Of a stretch of DNA of 64,000 nt, positions 17,103-26,147 are shown in pieces. Made by a program: the position numbers and the translations under genes. The stretch covers positions 32,096 to 96,095 of the forward strand of contig CAZHBA010000104.1 in assembly GCA_964530225.1 (NCBI GenBank), read 5' to 3'. Numbering within the stretch: the stretch's first letter is position 1; each line of letters opens with the position of its first letter. The stretch is from CAZHBA01 sp964530225 (GTDB lineage Bacteria; Pseudomonadota; Alphaproteobacteria; UBA6615). The notes under the pieces were generated by a model. That model saw nothing but the letters and a program-made list of their open reading frames with translations, ran no database searches and was not told the origin of the DNA.

Positions 17103-18243
17103 AGATATCGGCTAGGATTGCAGCGTGCCGGTGGGCATCGTAACGCTGGTGAGTGGCTGTCCTACCAGCTTCCGCAAGCTTCGTGCGGAGTTCCCGGTCA
17201 CCGAGCAGCATCGACAACTGGTCGGCAAAATCACCGGCATCGTCCGGCCCAGCCAGAAGACCAGTTTTCCTGTGCGCGACGATATCGTGATGGCCGCCAT
17301 CATCGGCCGCGATAACCGCGGTGGACAGCAGCATCGCCTCAATTACCGTGCGGCCCAACCCTTCACCGACGCCCGGCGCCACCAAAACATCGAAGCCGGC
17401 CATATAAGGCAGGATTGGAAAACACGGACCCGGCAGGTGCACCCGGCCTGCCAAATTTTCTCGCTGCAGTTCGGCTTGGCGCTCAATCGTCAAAAAGCCC
17501 CGCGTGTCACCAATCATTACGAAATGGCAATTGTTACCGGCTCTTTGCGTGTGCAATGCGGCAATTTTCAAAAACAGCTCGGGACGCTTCTGCGCCTCCA
17601 TATTGCCAACAAAGCCGACAATCGCCGCGTCCGGCGGAATAGAGAGTTCTTGTACCAGGCGGTGGCGGTGCCCAGCCCTGACGTCGTTCGACATCTCGGG
17701 CAGGTCGAATGGTTCATCAACCACGCGCGCCCGCGCCGCCATCGCCGCGGGCAAACCGCTGCGGCAAAATTCCGAAATCGTGAGTACACGGGCGGGAAAC
17801 CAGCTGTACAATCCCAGCCGTCGCGACGGGTTTATTGTGCGCTGGTGCCAAACATGGGCGCAACCGGCGCGCCGGGCCGCCAGCGTCCAGGTCATATGCA
17901 TGCGCGCATCATTGGTGTGAATAAAGCGCCAAGAGCGGTTCCGCAGCATCGGCGCCAAGCGAACGGACGCCCGCTGCATGAAGTACAATTCAATAGGCAG
18001 CGGGCCGCCGATAACAACATCATCTGGCGGAAGTGTTTCGAAAGGCGTGCCACGACTCTCGAGATGCGCCGCCAGCAGGCCATCGGTCTGGTGCAACCCG
18101 ACGACCGGTTGAATACCTAAGGCGGGCAGGGCGTCGATTAGCGTCAAGGCCGAGACATGACTACCGCCAAGGCTGTCACCGACGAATGGGAACAAAACAC
18201 TGCCTATGGTGGCTTCCGCCTCCGGCATGTAGCGACCGTTCAT
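17071..18243 (-). CDS. Glycosyltransferase family 4 protein
   Basis: This 390-residue GT-B protein begins after a short leader with FPFVGDSLGGSHVSALTLID, has the linker VGFVGNMEAQKRPELFLKIAAL, and a C-terminal donor site VLVAPGVGEGLGRTVIEAMLLSTAV. The second glutamate of the E-x7-E pair and GRTVIEAM are clear. Its start overlaps the stop of the upstream gene (ATGA). The N-terminal acceptor loop differs from its neighbour's, so it probably acts on another linkage. Confidence 0.85.
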   Translation of the reverse strand: MNGRYMPEAEATIGSVLFPFVGDSLGGSHVSALTLIDALPALGIQPVVGLHQTDGLLAAHLESRGTPFETLPPDDVVIGGPLPIELYFMQRASVRLAPMLRNRSWRFIHTNDARMHMTWTLAARRAGCAHVWHQRTINPSRRLGLYSWFPARVLTISEFCRSGLPAAMAARARVVDEPFDLPEMSNDVRAGHRHRLVQELSIPPDAAIVGFVGNMEAQKRPELFLKIAALHTQRAGNNCHFVMIGDTRGFLTIERQAELQRENLAGRVHLPGPCFPILPYMAGFDVLVAPGVGEGLGRTVIEAMLLSTAVIAADDGGHHDIVAHRKTGLLAGPDDAGDFADQLSMLLGDRELRTKLAEAGRTATHQRYDAHRHAAILADIYGELASDIRH

Positions 18244-19334
18244 GCCCGGGCCGCTTCCGCCGAACGGCTAGTGACGACGGCCTGTAATTGCTCGATAAAC
18301 AATGGCGCTGCGTCAGAGCTTATCAGGTGGCAAGCGTATCGCGCCTGGCCCTCTGTGGCGATCTGTAGCCAGTTCGGATAGTCGGCCAAGATCGCATCCA
18401 GTCTCTCCTCGAAATCACTCAGGTCCCAGCGATGAGCGACGTATGTCTGGCCATCGACAAACAAATTTGGCCACGTCTCGATGCCGGACATATCGGGCTT
18501 GAATAAAAGCCCGCCAGTGAGAAAAACTTCAAAGTCCTTGAGGGTGATTTCGCCCCACCCGAAGGGCGAGACGATAACCTTACTACGGCGCAACTCAGCG
18601 AGGTAACGCCGACGTGACAGTTTGCCGGTCGGCATGCGCGCTGCCATTCGCTCTCTTATGAGCCATCGCTGCGCCGCCACCGAGGCACGGGAATAGGTGG
18701 TGCCAAAGCGGCAGGAAATAGGTTGTTGGCGGGAATCGGAAGGAGGCGTGAAGCGGGTTGGTGCGCGCAGCAAGGGCGCCAGCGGTAGGCGGTTATAAAG
18801 CGCCATACGGTAGGGCCCGAATGCGGAATAGTTGGCGAGCCCAGAGTGCCAGGAGATTCGTAATTTGCCCAGAAGCGCCGCCTTCGGTACCGGTCGCGAC
18901 CAGGCCGGCTCGAAATCCACGATGCCCAGAGTGCGGTGATAGTAGTCGGCGAAGGCGCGGTAAGCGTATTGTGGCTTTAAATATGCGCTGCGATCGCGCA
19001 TCAACTGGCCCTTGGCGTAGATGTCCACGATGGGTAGGAGCTTGCTAATGAGCCATCCTGCGGAATCGGAAGTGTCGCAAAACACCGTAGTCGTCCGCTG
19101 CGACCATTCCGCAAAATCCGCCAAGATTTCCGCTTCTTGGGACGGCCACAGCGGCTCATGAAATTTGCGGTCGACCAACAGGCAATCGCAATCGGTAAGT
19201 GCGGGTGCGGCCGTATCGAACAGCCGAATGCAGATTCCCGCCTGCGCCAGCGCACGGCGGTGCACGATCAGAGGGAACAGGAAGGCCCGTCCGTTCGGTG
19301 TCGTGAAGCCTGGTGTTAGGATATGAAGCAGCAT
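18240..19334 (-). CDS. Uncharacterised glycan-cluster protein, possible exostosin-like glycosyltransferase
   Basis: I do not recognise this 364-residue protein with confidence. Its C-terminal half has SKVIVSPFGWGEITLKDFEV followed by FLTGGLLFKPDMSGIETWP, reminiscent of the donor site of exostosin (GT47)-like and GT1-like glycosyltransferases in surface clusters. The N-terminal half starts with a beta strand (LLHILTPGFTTPNGRAFLFPL) and includes DCLLVDRKFHEPLWP. There is no signal peptide or membrane segment. It lies between two GT4 genes with an ATGA overlap downstream, which supports a sugar-transfer role. The upstream neighbour is a methyltransferase remnant. Confidence 0.6.
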   Translation of the reverse strand: MLLHILTPGFTTPNGRAFLFPLIVHRRALAQAGICIRLFDTAAPALTDCDCLLVDRKFHEPLWPSQEAEILADFAEWSQRTTTVFCDTSDSAGWLISKLLPIVDIYAKGQLMRDRSAYLKPQYAYRAFADYYHRTLGIVDFEPAWSRPVPKAALLGKLRISWHSGLANYSAFGPYRMALYNRLPLAPLLRAPTRFTPPSDSRQQPISCRFGTTYSRASVAAQRWLIRERMAARMPTGKLSRRRYLAELRRSKVIVSPFGWGEITLKDFEVFLTGGLLFKPDMSGIETWPNLFVDGQTYVAHRWDLSDFEERLDAILADYPNWLQIATEGQARYACHLISSDAAPLFIEQLQAVVTSRSAEAARA

Positions 19335-19353
19335 CTGCGTGAGATACCCTGGA

Positions 19354-19617
19354 TCAGGTCCATGCCTCGGCCATTAAGGTGCCGGAAGTTTCGACGCGTT
19401 CGTGAGCCTCGCGGTAATACTCCTCTGGCTGTTCATAGCGTTCGAACGCGAGAAAACCGGTCTCCCGGTCGCGATGCACGGCAATGGACTTATCTCTTGT
19501 GCGGGTATGAAACAATTCCATACGCGATGGGTCGGCGGCGCCAATAGAAACTAGGTTCCGGAAGGCGGGATTTTCAATTTTGGACATACGGAAGTTCATT
19601 CTTGACGTGCGCGGCAT
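19354..19617 (-). pseudogene. N-terminal remnant of a class I SAM-dependent methyltransferase
   Basis: The frame has 87 codons and contains ELFHTRTRDKSIAVHRDRETG and FLAFERYEQPEEYYREA. This resembles the N-terminal lead-in of carbohydrate-cluster methyltransferases (pattern TRDRDIxVxRDxxSG...YxxEYR), but the protein stops before any SAM-binding motif (no DxGxG). The next gene starts only 20 bp downstream, so the catalytic part appears to have been deleted. It could instead be a short independent protein. The resemblance is from memory and needs a search. Confidence 0.4.
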
Positions 19618-19684
19618 ACCGTCCCAAATACACTCGGGTGATCAGCATCCACAGCACCATTAGGGCTTATATACCAGTTGGTTC

Positions 19685-20887
19685 CTAACAATTTGGCGGC
19701 ACGTCAGGGGGCATGAAATCGGCGGAAACGCCGTAGCCCTGAAGCAAAGATCGGTACAAGCGCGCATAGGCTTGCATACTCGCGTCCTGGCCGAATAGGC
19801 TTATCGCACGGTCGCGTCCAGCAGCGCCGAGACGGTGGCATAACTCCTTATCAATAATTAGTTTCTCCAAGGCTTCGGCAAGGTCTCGCGGTTGCTTAGG
19901 GGGAACGAGCAGACCTGTTCCCCTATCGACAACAGCCTCAATATTACCGCCTACCGCAGTCGCAACAACGGGTAGCGCGCGCTCCATATATTCCAAAAGC
20001 GCGTTGGAGAAACCTTCCTCATGGGAGCACAGAACGCCAATATCACAGCCATCCAGTACACGGCCCACATCCGCTGTTTCGCCAAGAAAGCGAGTCCGAT
20101 CAGCGATACCCAAGACCTCCGCACACCGCTCTAGCACGATGCGGTAACCAATAGCGTCTGCGCCGAGGACGAGCACGTTCCAATCACGGTCCACCGTCAG
20201 CAGAGCCAACGCCTCCAACAAATCGATATGGCCCTTGTAGGGAATTAGATTGGCCACAATTACTAGAGCAACACTGGAGGGCTCAATCAGAAGCTCAGTT
20301 CGAATTTGCGCCCGCCGCCCATCGGTGGGAAGCTCGCTAACCGTAACACCGTTGCGCAGCAGGATGAGCTTATCTCTAGGCACCCCCTCATCGGAGAAAA
20401 GTTCCATGATAATCCGTTCGGAGTTTCCCGAGATTACTGTCATGCGTTGGTGCAGCCATCTTTCCAATCGCGCAAAGATCGGTGGTTTCAAGGCGTGATA
20501 TGCGTTTTGGCTTCGTCGGCTCATAAGCTTTGTGCGAATGCCCAACAGCACGGCTATCGGCCCGGCCAGGCAATAGCTTTCCGGCAGATAAAAATGAACG
20601 ATTGACGAACGCAGCCACAAAAGCCGCCAGATCAATTCGGGAACCAGCCCTGCCAACAAGAAGAATCGCCCGAAGCTGCTCCTATTAGCGGACAGGAACC
20701 GAGTAATGGCGGGCGTCACGACGGGAACACCGGTCTCACGCATAGAATCGATTAATACACCCCGGCCGGAAAGAACGAATATCTCGACCGCAAGTCCTCT
20801 GGCACGCAGACCCGGTAAGGTCCGCAGTAGATGCATTTCTGTACCGCCCCTTTCAAGGCTGCCAATAAATATTACGATGCGAGACAT
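19685..20887 (-). CDS. Glycosyltransferase family 4 protein
   Basis: A complete GT4 enzyme of 400 residues. The N-terminus is VIFIGSLERGGTEMHLLRTLP, the gly-rich acceptor loop. The C-terminal domain has LIPYKGHIDLLEALALL, CDIGVLCSHEEGFSNALLEYM and ALPVVATAVGGN, with the E-x7-E pair. The end FMPPDVPPNC is a short tail. It follows the PseG fusion gene by about 115 bp, so it may be cotranscribed. It is a good candidate for adding a sugar next to the nonulosonic acid, but donor choice is unknown. Confidence 0.87.
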   Translation of the reverse strand: MSRIVIFIGSLERGGTEMHLLRTLPGLRARGLAVEIFVLSGRGVLIDSMRETGVPVVTPAITRFLSANRSSFGRFFLLAGLVPELIWRLLWLRSSIVHFYLPESYCLAGPIAVLLGIRTKLMSRRSQNAYHALKPPIFARLERWLHQRMTVISGNSERIIMELFSDEGVPRDKLILLRNGVTVSELPTDGRRAQIRTELLIEPSSVALVIVANLIPYKGHIDLLEALALLTVDRDWNVLVLGADAIGYRIVLERCAEVLGIADRTRFLGETADVGRVLDGCDIGVLCSHEEGFSNALLEYMERALPVVATAVGGNIEAVVDRGTGLLVPPKQPRDLAEALEKLIIDKELCHRLGAAGRDRAISLFGQDASMQAYARLYRSLLQGYGVSADFMPPDVPPNC

Positions 20888-21003
20888 GTTGTCGTGTGCG
20901 GACCTCTTGAAAGTAATCGCAAGCTGTGCTCCAGCACCTTATCGCTGGATAGTATATCGAGATATCAAAACTCCGTCGGTGGCTACTAATTGACTGAACG
21001 TGC

Positions 21004-22503
21004 CTACGTCCTGGCACCGGTGTTGCCTAATGCAGCAGCCTCCACCCGATCCTCTGTCGCCAGCTGAAATCCCGCCCGAAGAAAACTGCTCCGGGATGCT
21101 TGGTTTTCCGGGTGGATGTCGGCCCACATCGCTTCCTCCCTCAGCAGGCGCCGCAAAGCGCGCAGCACCGCCGTACCCGTTCCTTGCCCCTGCTCGGAAC
21201 CAGAGACGAGGATGGAAACCTCCCTAGGCGCCTCCCCTGACAGCGGGTCATTCCGGTCGACGCGCACCAGTCCAATGGGGAGTCCATTGGCCTCTATGAT
21301 CTCACAAATGCCGAAGGGGTCGGCCAGGCGCGCTTCGCACCAGGCACGATGTGCTACGGGATCGGGCGCTGCCGGATTGCGGAAGAACCGCCGTATCCTC
21401 GGCTCTCTTTGCCAAGACAACAACGCCTCAGCATCCTCCACCCGGAAGCGCCGTAGTGTCACCGCTCTTCCTGCGCGGTCCTTTTCCGGCCGCGCTGCAA
21501 GAACAACTCTACGCGCGCCCAGCCCATCCACCAATGCGGCCCCCCGCCGCCACATGGAGTCACGCGCCGTCACATCTTCGAGCAACTCATCAAGAGCCTG
21601 CCGGGTGGCCTCAAAAATTTCTTCCGGCCCGTGCGAACGGGCATCGATTGGCAGAACACAGCCCTGCGCCGCCAGCCCCTCGACCGTCCCACACTGGTTG
21701 TCGGCGACAACGGCGGCCAGCGATGGCAGGCCGAGACAGAGCTTTTCCTGTAGTGTAATCCCCCCGGGACCAACCGAACAATCCGCGTCACCGAACAACT
21801 GGTCGATGTCCAGCATGTCGCGGTGACAGCGGATTCGGTCCGGTACCGAGACTGCAAGGTCCTCGACCGCTTGCCAGGATGCGGCTTGCCCGCCGAGCAC
21901 CAATTCAATATTGCAATTCTCCGCCTCCCGAGATGCGAGAACCGCCCTCAAAAAGATCGGAGCAAGCCCACGGCCGTCGAGCCCCCCGGCTGTCACCAAC
22001 ATAGTTTTCGCGCGCGCACCGCGCCTTTCCCTGTTACGTAGCACCGCCGGGCGACGCTGGCGTATAGCTGCGCGCAGCGGCGCAAAGGTCGGGCCGAGCA
22101 AAAGCCGCGCGCTGGATGCCACAGCCTCTGAATAGGATTCCGGGCGCGCGTTGGGGGCTACATTGACGACAAGGCCACCAGCGAACTCGCAATCACCCAA
22201 ATCGTCTAACACAACGGTAACGCGCGCGCCTTGCCCAATCGCCTGTATTTGGTCGCAGTCGGCAGCGTAGCTGTCGATGACGGCGACATCGCAACTGCCT
22301 TGCGCATCAGCAGACGATGGTGAAATTGGATACCGGCCTGGCGCCATCCAGCCTAACGCCTCCTGCCCCGCCTGCCCGGTCACGAAAACCGGCCGCAGCC
22401 CGTCCTCCTCAAACGCTTCCGCCAGGGCAAGGCAGCGCGCAACATGGCCCAACCCGACACCCGGTCCCGCTTCGCAGAAAAGTCTCGCCTCGTCAGCGCT
22501 CAT
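21004..22503 (-). CDS. pseG: PseG (UDP-2,4-diacetamido-2,4,6-trideoxy-altropyranose hydrolase) fused to a GNAT acetyltransferase
   Basis: Residues 1 to about 330 form a GT-B-like PseG domain with GPGVGLGHVARCLALAEAF (active-site histidine loop), VTAGGLDGRGLAP, and SVGPGGITLQEKLCLGLPS. It removes UDP to release the free 2,4-diacetamido sugar in pseudaminic acid synthesis. Residues about 345-499 form a GNAT domain (TLRRFRVEDAEALLSWQREP, EQGQGTGTAVLRALRRLL, NQASRSSFLRAGF), similar to PseH-type N-acetyltransferases. Fusion of PseG with a GNAT domain would join the acetylation and UDP-release steps. A separate GNAT gene lies just upstream with an 11-bp overlap, so the pathway has two candidate acetyltransferases. 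Confidence 0.85.
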   Translation of the reverse strand: MSADEARLFCEAGPGVGLGHVARCLALAEAFEEDGLRPVFVTGQAGQEALGWMAPGRYPISPSSADAQGSCDVAVIDSYAADCDQIQAIGQGARVTVVLDDLGDCEFAGGLVVNVAPNARPESYSEAVASSARLLLGPTFAPLRAAIRQRRPAVLRNRERRGARAKTMLVTAGGLDGRGLAPIFLRAVLASREAENCNIELVLGGQAASWQAVEDLAVSVPDRIRCHRDMLDIDQLFGDADCSVGPGGITLQEKLCLGLPSLAAVVADNQCGTVEGLAAQGCVLPIDARSHGPEEIFEATRQALDELLEDVTARDSMWRRGAALVDGLGARRVVLAARPEKDRAGRAVTLRRFRVEDAEALLSWQREPRIRRFFRNPAAPDPVAHRAWCEARLADPFGICEIIEANGLPIGLVRVDRNDPLSGEAPREVSILVSGSEQGQGTGTAVLRALRRLLREEAMWADIHPENQASRSSFLRAGFQLATEDRVEAAALGNTGART

Positions 22504-23035
22504 CGTTTTGTAATAATCCCATGAATATACCGTCCACCCACACGCCGTCGCAGAAAAAATGCGAAGGACGGATCGCCTCCTCGGTAAAGCCGGCGCGCAG
22601 AAAAGCTTTCAGGGAGGCAAAGTTCGGCGCGTAGCAGCCAGCGGTCACTTTGGCGAGGCCGAGCGTGCCGAAACCATAGCGGCATATGGTGCAGATGGCC
22701 GAGGTGCCGATCCCAAGGTCTCGCAGGGTGCTATCGCCGACGAGGATGCCGATGTCGCCGCGGTTATGATGGGGATCGACCTGCAGCTTTATATTGCCGA
22801 CATGGCGACCACCCTCCAGCAGGCGAATCGCAAACAGATGCTGGTTGGGCGACCGGTCGCAGGCGTCGACGAAGGATCGTAGACCTTCGTGCGTCCAATC
22901 GGAAAACCTAGCCTCCAAATAACGCAACACCTCGGGGTCCTGCATCCAGTCAAAATAGGGGCCGTCGCAGATCTCGACCGTAGCCGGATCGAGCCAGATC
23001 TTGCCGTCAGATAACGCACTACGTGTCAATTGCAT
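22493..23035 (-). CDS. GNAT family N-acetyltransferase, PseH-like candidate
   Basis: A single GNAT domain of 180 residues. It contains DPEVLRYLEARFSDWT (the usual RimJ/RimL-like start), HVGNIKLQ, DIGILVGDSTLRDLGIGTSA (the acetyl-CoA loop), and NFASLKAFLRAGF. Its position between a putative transferase gene and pseG suggests N-4 acetylation of the amino sugar made by PseC, or modification of a later nonulosonic acid amine. The GNAT domain of the PseG fusion could do the same, so the roles of the two are unresolved. Confidence 0.75.
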   Translation of the reverse strand: MQLTRSALSDGKIWLDPATVEICDGPYFDWMQDPEVLRYLEARFSDWTHEGLRSFVDACDRSPNQHLFAIRLLEGGRHVGNIKLQVDPHHNRGDIGILVGDSTLRDLGIGTSAICTICRYGFGTLGLAKVTAGCYAPNFASLKAFLRAGFTEEAIRPSHFFCDGVWVDGIFMGLLQNDER

Positions 23036-23115
23036 GTCTCGGTTTCGTCGCGTCCAAAAACTTTCCAGAAGCGATCCACGGCTGCTCCGTGAACCGCGAT
23101 ATCGGCACTTCGGAT

Positions 23116-24999
23116 TTAGCCCGGCTCGGTCGCCGCAACCCTTGGGCTTTCCTTTATGAGATTACTAATCAGGGCGGTCAGCGACCAACGGTGTGCATCT
23201 CCAAACACTGGAGCAAGGGCCGTTTCACGTTGCGCTTGGCGGCTCGCCCAGTCCGCCAAGATGGCTTCCCTAGGGCGCGATAGCCAAGTGCGCAGAGCGG
23301 CAAAATGATCCGGATCGGTCTGATCAAAATAACTGGCGCACTCACGAAAAACAGGTACCAAGTCGGATCTGAGGCGCAAATTTGCGCAAGGGGGATCTAG
23401 ATAAGCAAAGGGTCTACCGCTCCAGTAGACCCAGCTCAAGGTGCTCGTTGCTCCAAGCGTAACCACCGCGAAGTAATCGGACAACAAGAACCGCATGTCC
23501 CAGCCCATGGTGTCAATCGTTACATTCGGCAAAGACCGGCAGGCCGTCATGGCGGGATCTTCGTCCAAATAAGCCGACTCAGGATAGGGCTTGAACACGA
23601 CCGGGTGCGGTAGCGCTTGAAAAACGTCCCGACACAAGCGCACCTCCGTAAGAGAGGCTTGCCGATCGTCGCGATAGCCTGCACCTGAAAATATTCCTCC
23701 TACTCGGGTATGGCATTGCGGATAAAGGATCGCCCGAGCGCTATGCAGCAAGCTTCGACGTTCACAGGTTCGGCGGAGGTTGCGAAACGCGCGCGGCAGT
23801 CCAGCATGGATTGCGTGGCCGTCGGGGCGGCGAAAAGGCGAAGCGTTAGACAGCTCGGTTCCACGCTGTGTCAGGCACAGCAAAACAGGCGTGGTTGCGT
23901 TTTCATAGTTTACCTCGTTCTGCGGCTTCTCAACCAGTTCGCGTGTGATGGCATGCTGCACACCAACCAGCGGAATTTCCCGCTCTTGCAAGGTGTCGGC
24001 CAGAGCCAAAAAGGCCGCATCCTTTGGGTAGTTCGTCGTTACCAGTACCGGCCGGCGACCCCATCCCGCCAATTGGGGGGAATGCAATAACTCACGGGTT
24101 TCCCGGTATAATCGCAGCTGATCGTCTATCAGGCGTAAAAGTTCGGCGCGCAAAGGTGCTAGCGCGAAGGCCGGAACGATTTCACCCAAGGCCTCACCAT
24201 ATCTGCTCCACACCTTAGCCATGATCGGTTCCGACAGAAGTTCGGTTTCATCTCCAGCGGGAAAGTCTGTAAATCTTGGAAGTTTGAGGCTCCGAGCCTT
24301 GTAAAGACGGAAGGCCAGCGCAACACCGATATCGTTCCCCAACTCCGTCCCATTGATGTTGATGTAGTCACCTCTGAAAAGCCAGTCTGGCAGACGATCG
24401 CCGACAATCTCATACAGGCGGCGCGCAAAATGCCCCACTCCCCGAACCTGCAGACGTTTTAGAAGCGGCTCGGTCTGCGAGCGTAAAGTCATATGTTCCG
24501 GGAGCTGCACCGGAATTTTCATGTGGACGGCCTGCGGATTATCTGCCATCAGCATCATCCAGGGATAACCGATGAAGGCCGCTAATCGGTCCGCTTCCAA
24601 CGCGACATCGAGGATTAAACGCGGCTCTTCCCCGTCGCAGTCCTGCAAGAAAGCCGCGCACAGTGCCCGCCTCTGGAAGATCCAGATGGTTTGCAACGCA
24701 ATCCGGGCGAACGGCGCCATTGCGCGGTCCGCCTCCAGCATCGCCAAACATGCGGACAGCGTTTCACTTGTGGAGGCGCTAAATTTTTCCAAGTCCTCCG
24801 GTGTGGCCTTACCTCTCGTATCTAAATAGGAAACGGCGGAATTATCGCTAGCAAGCAATGCGGGAGAGCGGGTAAGGACCGTCACGTCCTTTGGCAACCC
24901 CAGACCGTAGGCTTTCTCCAAGGCCGCTTTGCTTGAACAAAAGACAGCCCCTGTCTTGTCCGAGCATAACCTGGCGAAGGAATCGGTCGCTGTGGTCAA
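23116..24999 (-). CDS. Uncharacterised 627-residue protein of the pse-type cluster, GT-B-like C-terminus
   Basis: I do not recognise the family. The last 200 residues have a pattern seen in capsule GT-B transferases: HPVVFKPYPESAYLDEDP, an inner segment WDMRFLLSDYFAVVTLGATSTLSW, and VYWSGRPFAYLDPP, equivalent to the donor-side HP...S...T-S-x-x-E pattern. The middle contains VTTNYPKDAAFLALADTLQE and VGVQHAITRELVEKP, typical of transferases that hold a lipid or glycan acceptor. The N-terminal 250 residues are unique to me. The start is a TTG. Context makes a nonulosonic acid or other sugar transferase likely. Confidence 0.6.
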   Translation of the reverse strand: MTTATDSFARLCSDKTGAVFCSSKAALEKAYGLGLPKDVTVLTRSPALLASDNSAVSYLDTRGKATPEDLEKFSASTSETLSACLAMLEADRAMAPFARIALQTIWIFQRRALCAAFLQDCDGEEPRLILDVALEADRLAAFIGYPWMMLMADNPQAVHMKIPVQLPEHMTLRSQTEPLLKRLQVRGVGHFARRLYEIVGDRLPDWLFRGDYININGTELGNDIGVALAFRLYKARSLKLPRFTDFPAGDETELLSEPIMAKVWSRYGEALGEIVPAFALAPLRAELLRLIDDQLRLYRETRELLHSPQLAGWGRRPVLVTTNYPKDAAFLALADTLQEREIPLVGVQHAITRELVEKPQNEVNYENATTPVLLCLTQRGTELSNASPFRRPDGHAIHAGLPRAFRNLRRTCERRSLLHSARAILYPQCHTRVGGIFSGAGYRDDRQASLTEVRLCRDVFQALPHPVVFKPYPESAYLDEDPAMTACRSLPNVTIDTMGWDMRFLLSDYFAVVTLGATSTLSWVYWSGRPFAYLDPPCANLRLRSDLVPVFRECASYFDQTDPDHFAALRTWLSRPREAILADWASRQAQRETALAPVFGDAHRWSLTALISNLIKESPRVAATEPG

Positions 25000-25110
25000 G
25001 TTCGTAATTCGAAAGTTTGCATTAAGCGGATCATGCGTCAGGCGGCCGATCGTCAGCCATTACAAACAAGTTGACACGCCGGCATACAGCTTCATCCTCG
25101 AGCGTCACGA

Positions 25111-26145
25111 TCAGACCCGCAACAGCGTCTTGTAGGGAAGTACGGTATGGCCCGCGACGGGCGATGCCGCGCTTGTGGTATTGCCCTTGGCAAGCGCTAT
25201 CATATTCTCAAACAACGGGACTCCCGCGGCGACCGTCACCGCGGCACTGCCACTGGGCCGCGGATTAATCTCGAGAATACGAGGATGACCGGCTTGATCG
25301 TACATAATGTCGCAATCGTAGAGCCACGACAGGGAAAAGGCGCGGACCAGGTTGGTCCCCAGCTCCTGCAATTCGGGCTCATCGACGAAGATATGGCCCT
25401 CGTTTGGCAACTGCGAATTTGCCCGCCGTCGTGGCACGACATGCACGGGCTCTCCCTGCCACGCCAGCATGTCGATGTCGAATACCGGCTCTGATAGACG
25501 CTCCATCGCAATCAGCGGGAACGCGAACTCTGTTTGGCCGGCGCATAACTCCTTGAAGGCCATCTCGCTCAAATGAGTTTCGCGTCCATTGTATTCATCA
25601 GGCAATGAGGCCGTACCTTCCGTGTTGCCGATGACGAACACATCCCGTCCACCGCGGCCGGTCGCGGGCTTTACGACGCAGGCACCTGCCAACGCCATTA
25701 CTTCACCAACCGCCGAGACTAAAGCCTGGAGATTCTCTACCTTGCGCCAGAGGGGTACAGGGATACCCTTCTCCGCCAAAACCTCATAACAACGCGTCTT
25801 GTCGGAAAAAACGTCGAGGGTTGCGTGATCCACACACGCCAGCGTGCAGCCGGCATCGGCGATATCCTCGCGCCTGGCGCTGAGGCTCAACGCTTCTTCA
25901 TCCGAACAAGGCACCAACAAATCTACCTTCGTCTGCCTCAGGATGGCCAGAACGGCGTCCGCGTAGCCCGGATCTTTGCCATGAGGTATCGTCCAGAATC
26001 CATCCGCCAGATAGCGCGAGATATTTCCGTCGCCGGCATCAATCGCCAAAACTCGGGGCGCATGGTTTGGCGATGCCTTTAGCTGGGTTATGAGGAAGGG
26101 AATCATCTCCCCACCCGCCGACGTAAGCATGATCGTGAAGGCCAC
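25111..26145 (-). CDS. ATP-grasp enzyme of the nonulosonic acid cluster
   Basis: An ATP-grasp fold resembling carbamoyl-phosphate synthase large-subunit-like ligases. Residues 1-110 form the pre-ATP-grasp Rossmann-like domain (MLTSAGGEMIPFLITQL, DLLVPCSDEEALSLS). The ATP domain has GACVVKPATGRGGRDVFVIG (adenine and phosphate loop) and the metal site ILEINPRPSGSAAVTVAAG. Such enzymes join an acyl phosphate to an amine or thiol. Placed right after the synthase gene (26148), it could ligate an amino acid or acyl group to a nonulosonic acid amine. The GTG at 26145 has GAGG 7 nt upstream and is preferred to the TTG at 26151. Confidence 0.75.
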   Translation of the reverse strand: MAFTIMLTSAGGEMIPFLITQLKASPNHAPRVLAIDAGDGNISRYLADGFWTIPHGKDPGYADAVLAILRQTKVDLLVPCSDEEALSLSARREDIADAGCTLACVDHATLDVFSDKTRCYEVLAEKGIPVPLWRKVENLQALVSAVGEVMALAGACVVKPATGRGGRDVFVIGNTEGTASLPDEYNGRETHLSEMAFKELCAGQTEFAFPLIAMERLSEPVFDIDMLAWQGEPVHVVPRRRANSQLPNEGHIFVDEPELQELGTNLVRAFSLSWLYDCDIMYDQAGHPRILEINPRPSGSAAVTVAAGVPLFENMIALAKGNTTSAASPVAGHTVLPYKTLLRV

Positions 26146-26147
26146 CG

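Noticed and set aside
17125..18120. Long plus-strand open frame (331 residues) opposite the GT4 gene
   Set aside because: It is the antisense of a clear GT4 protein, with basic, low-complexity composition and no recognisable domain.
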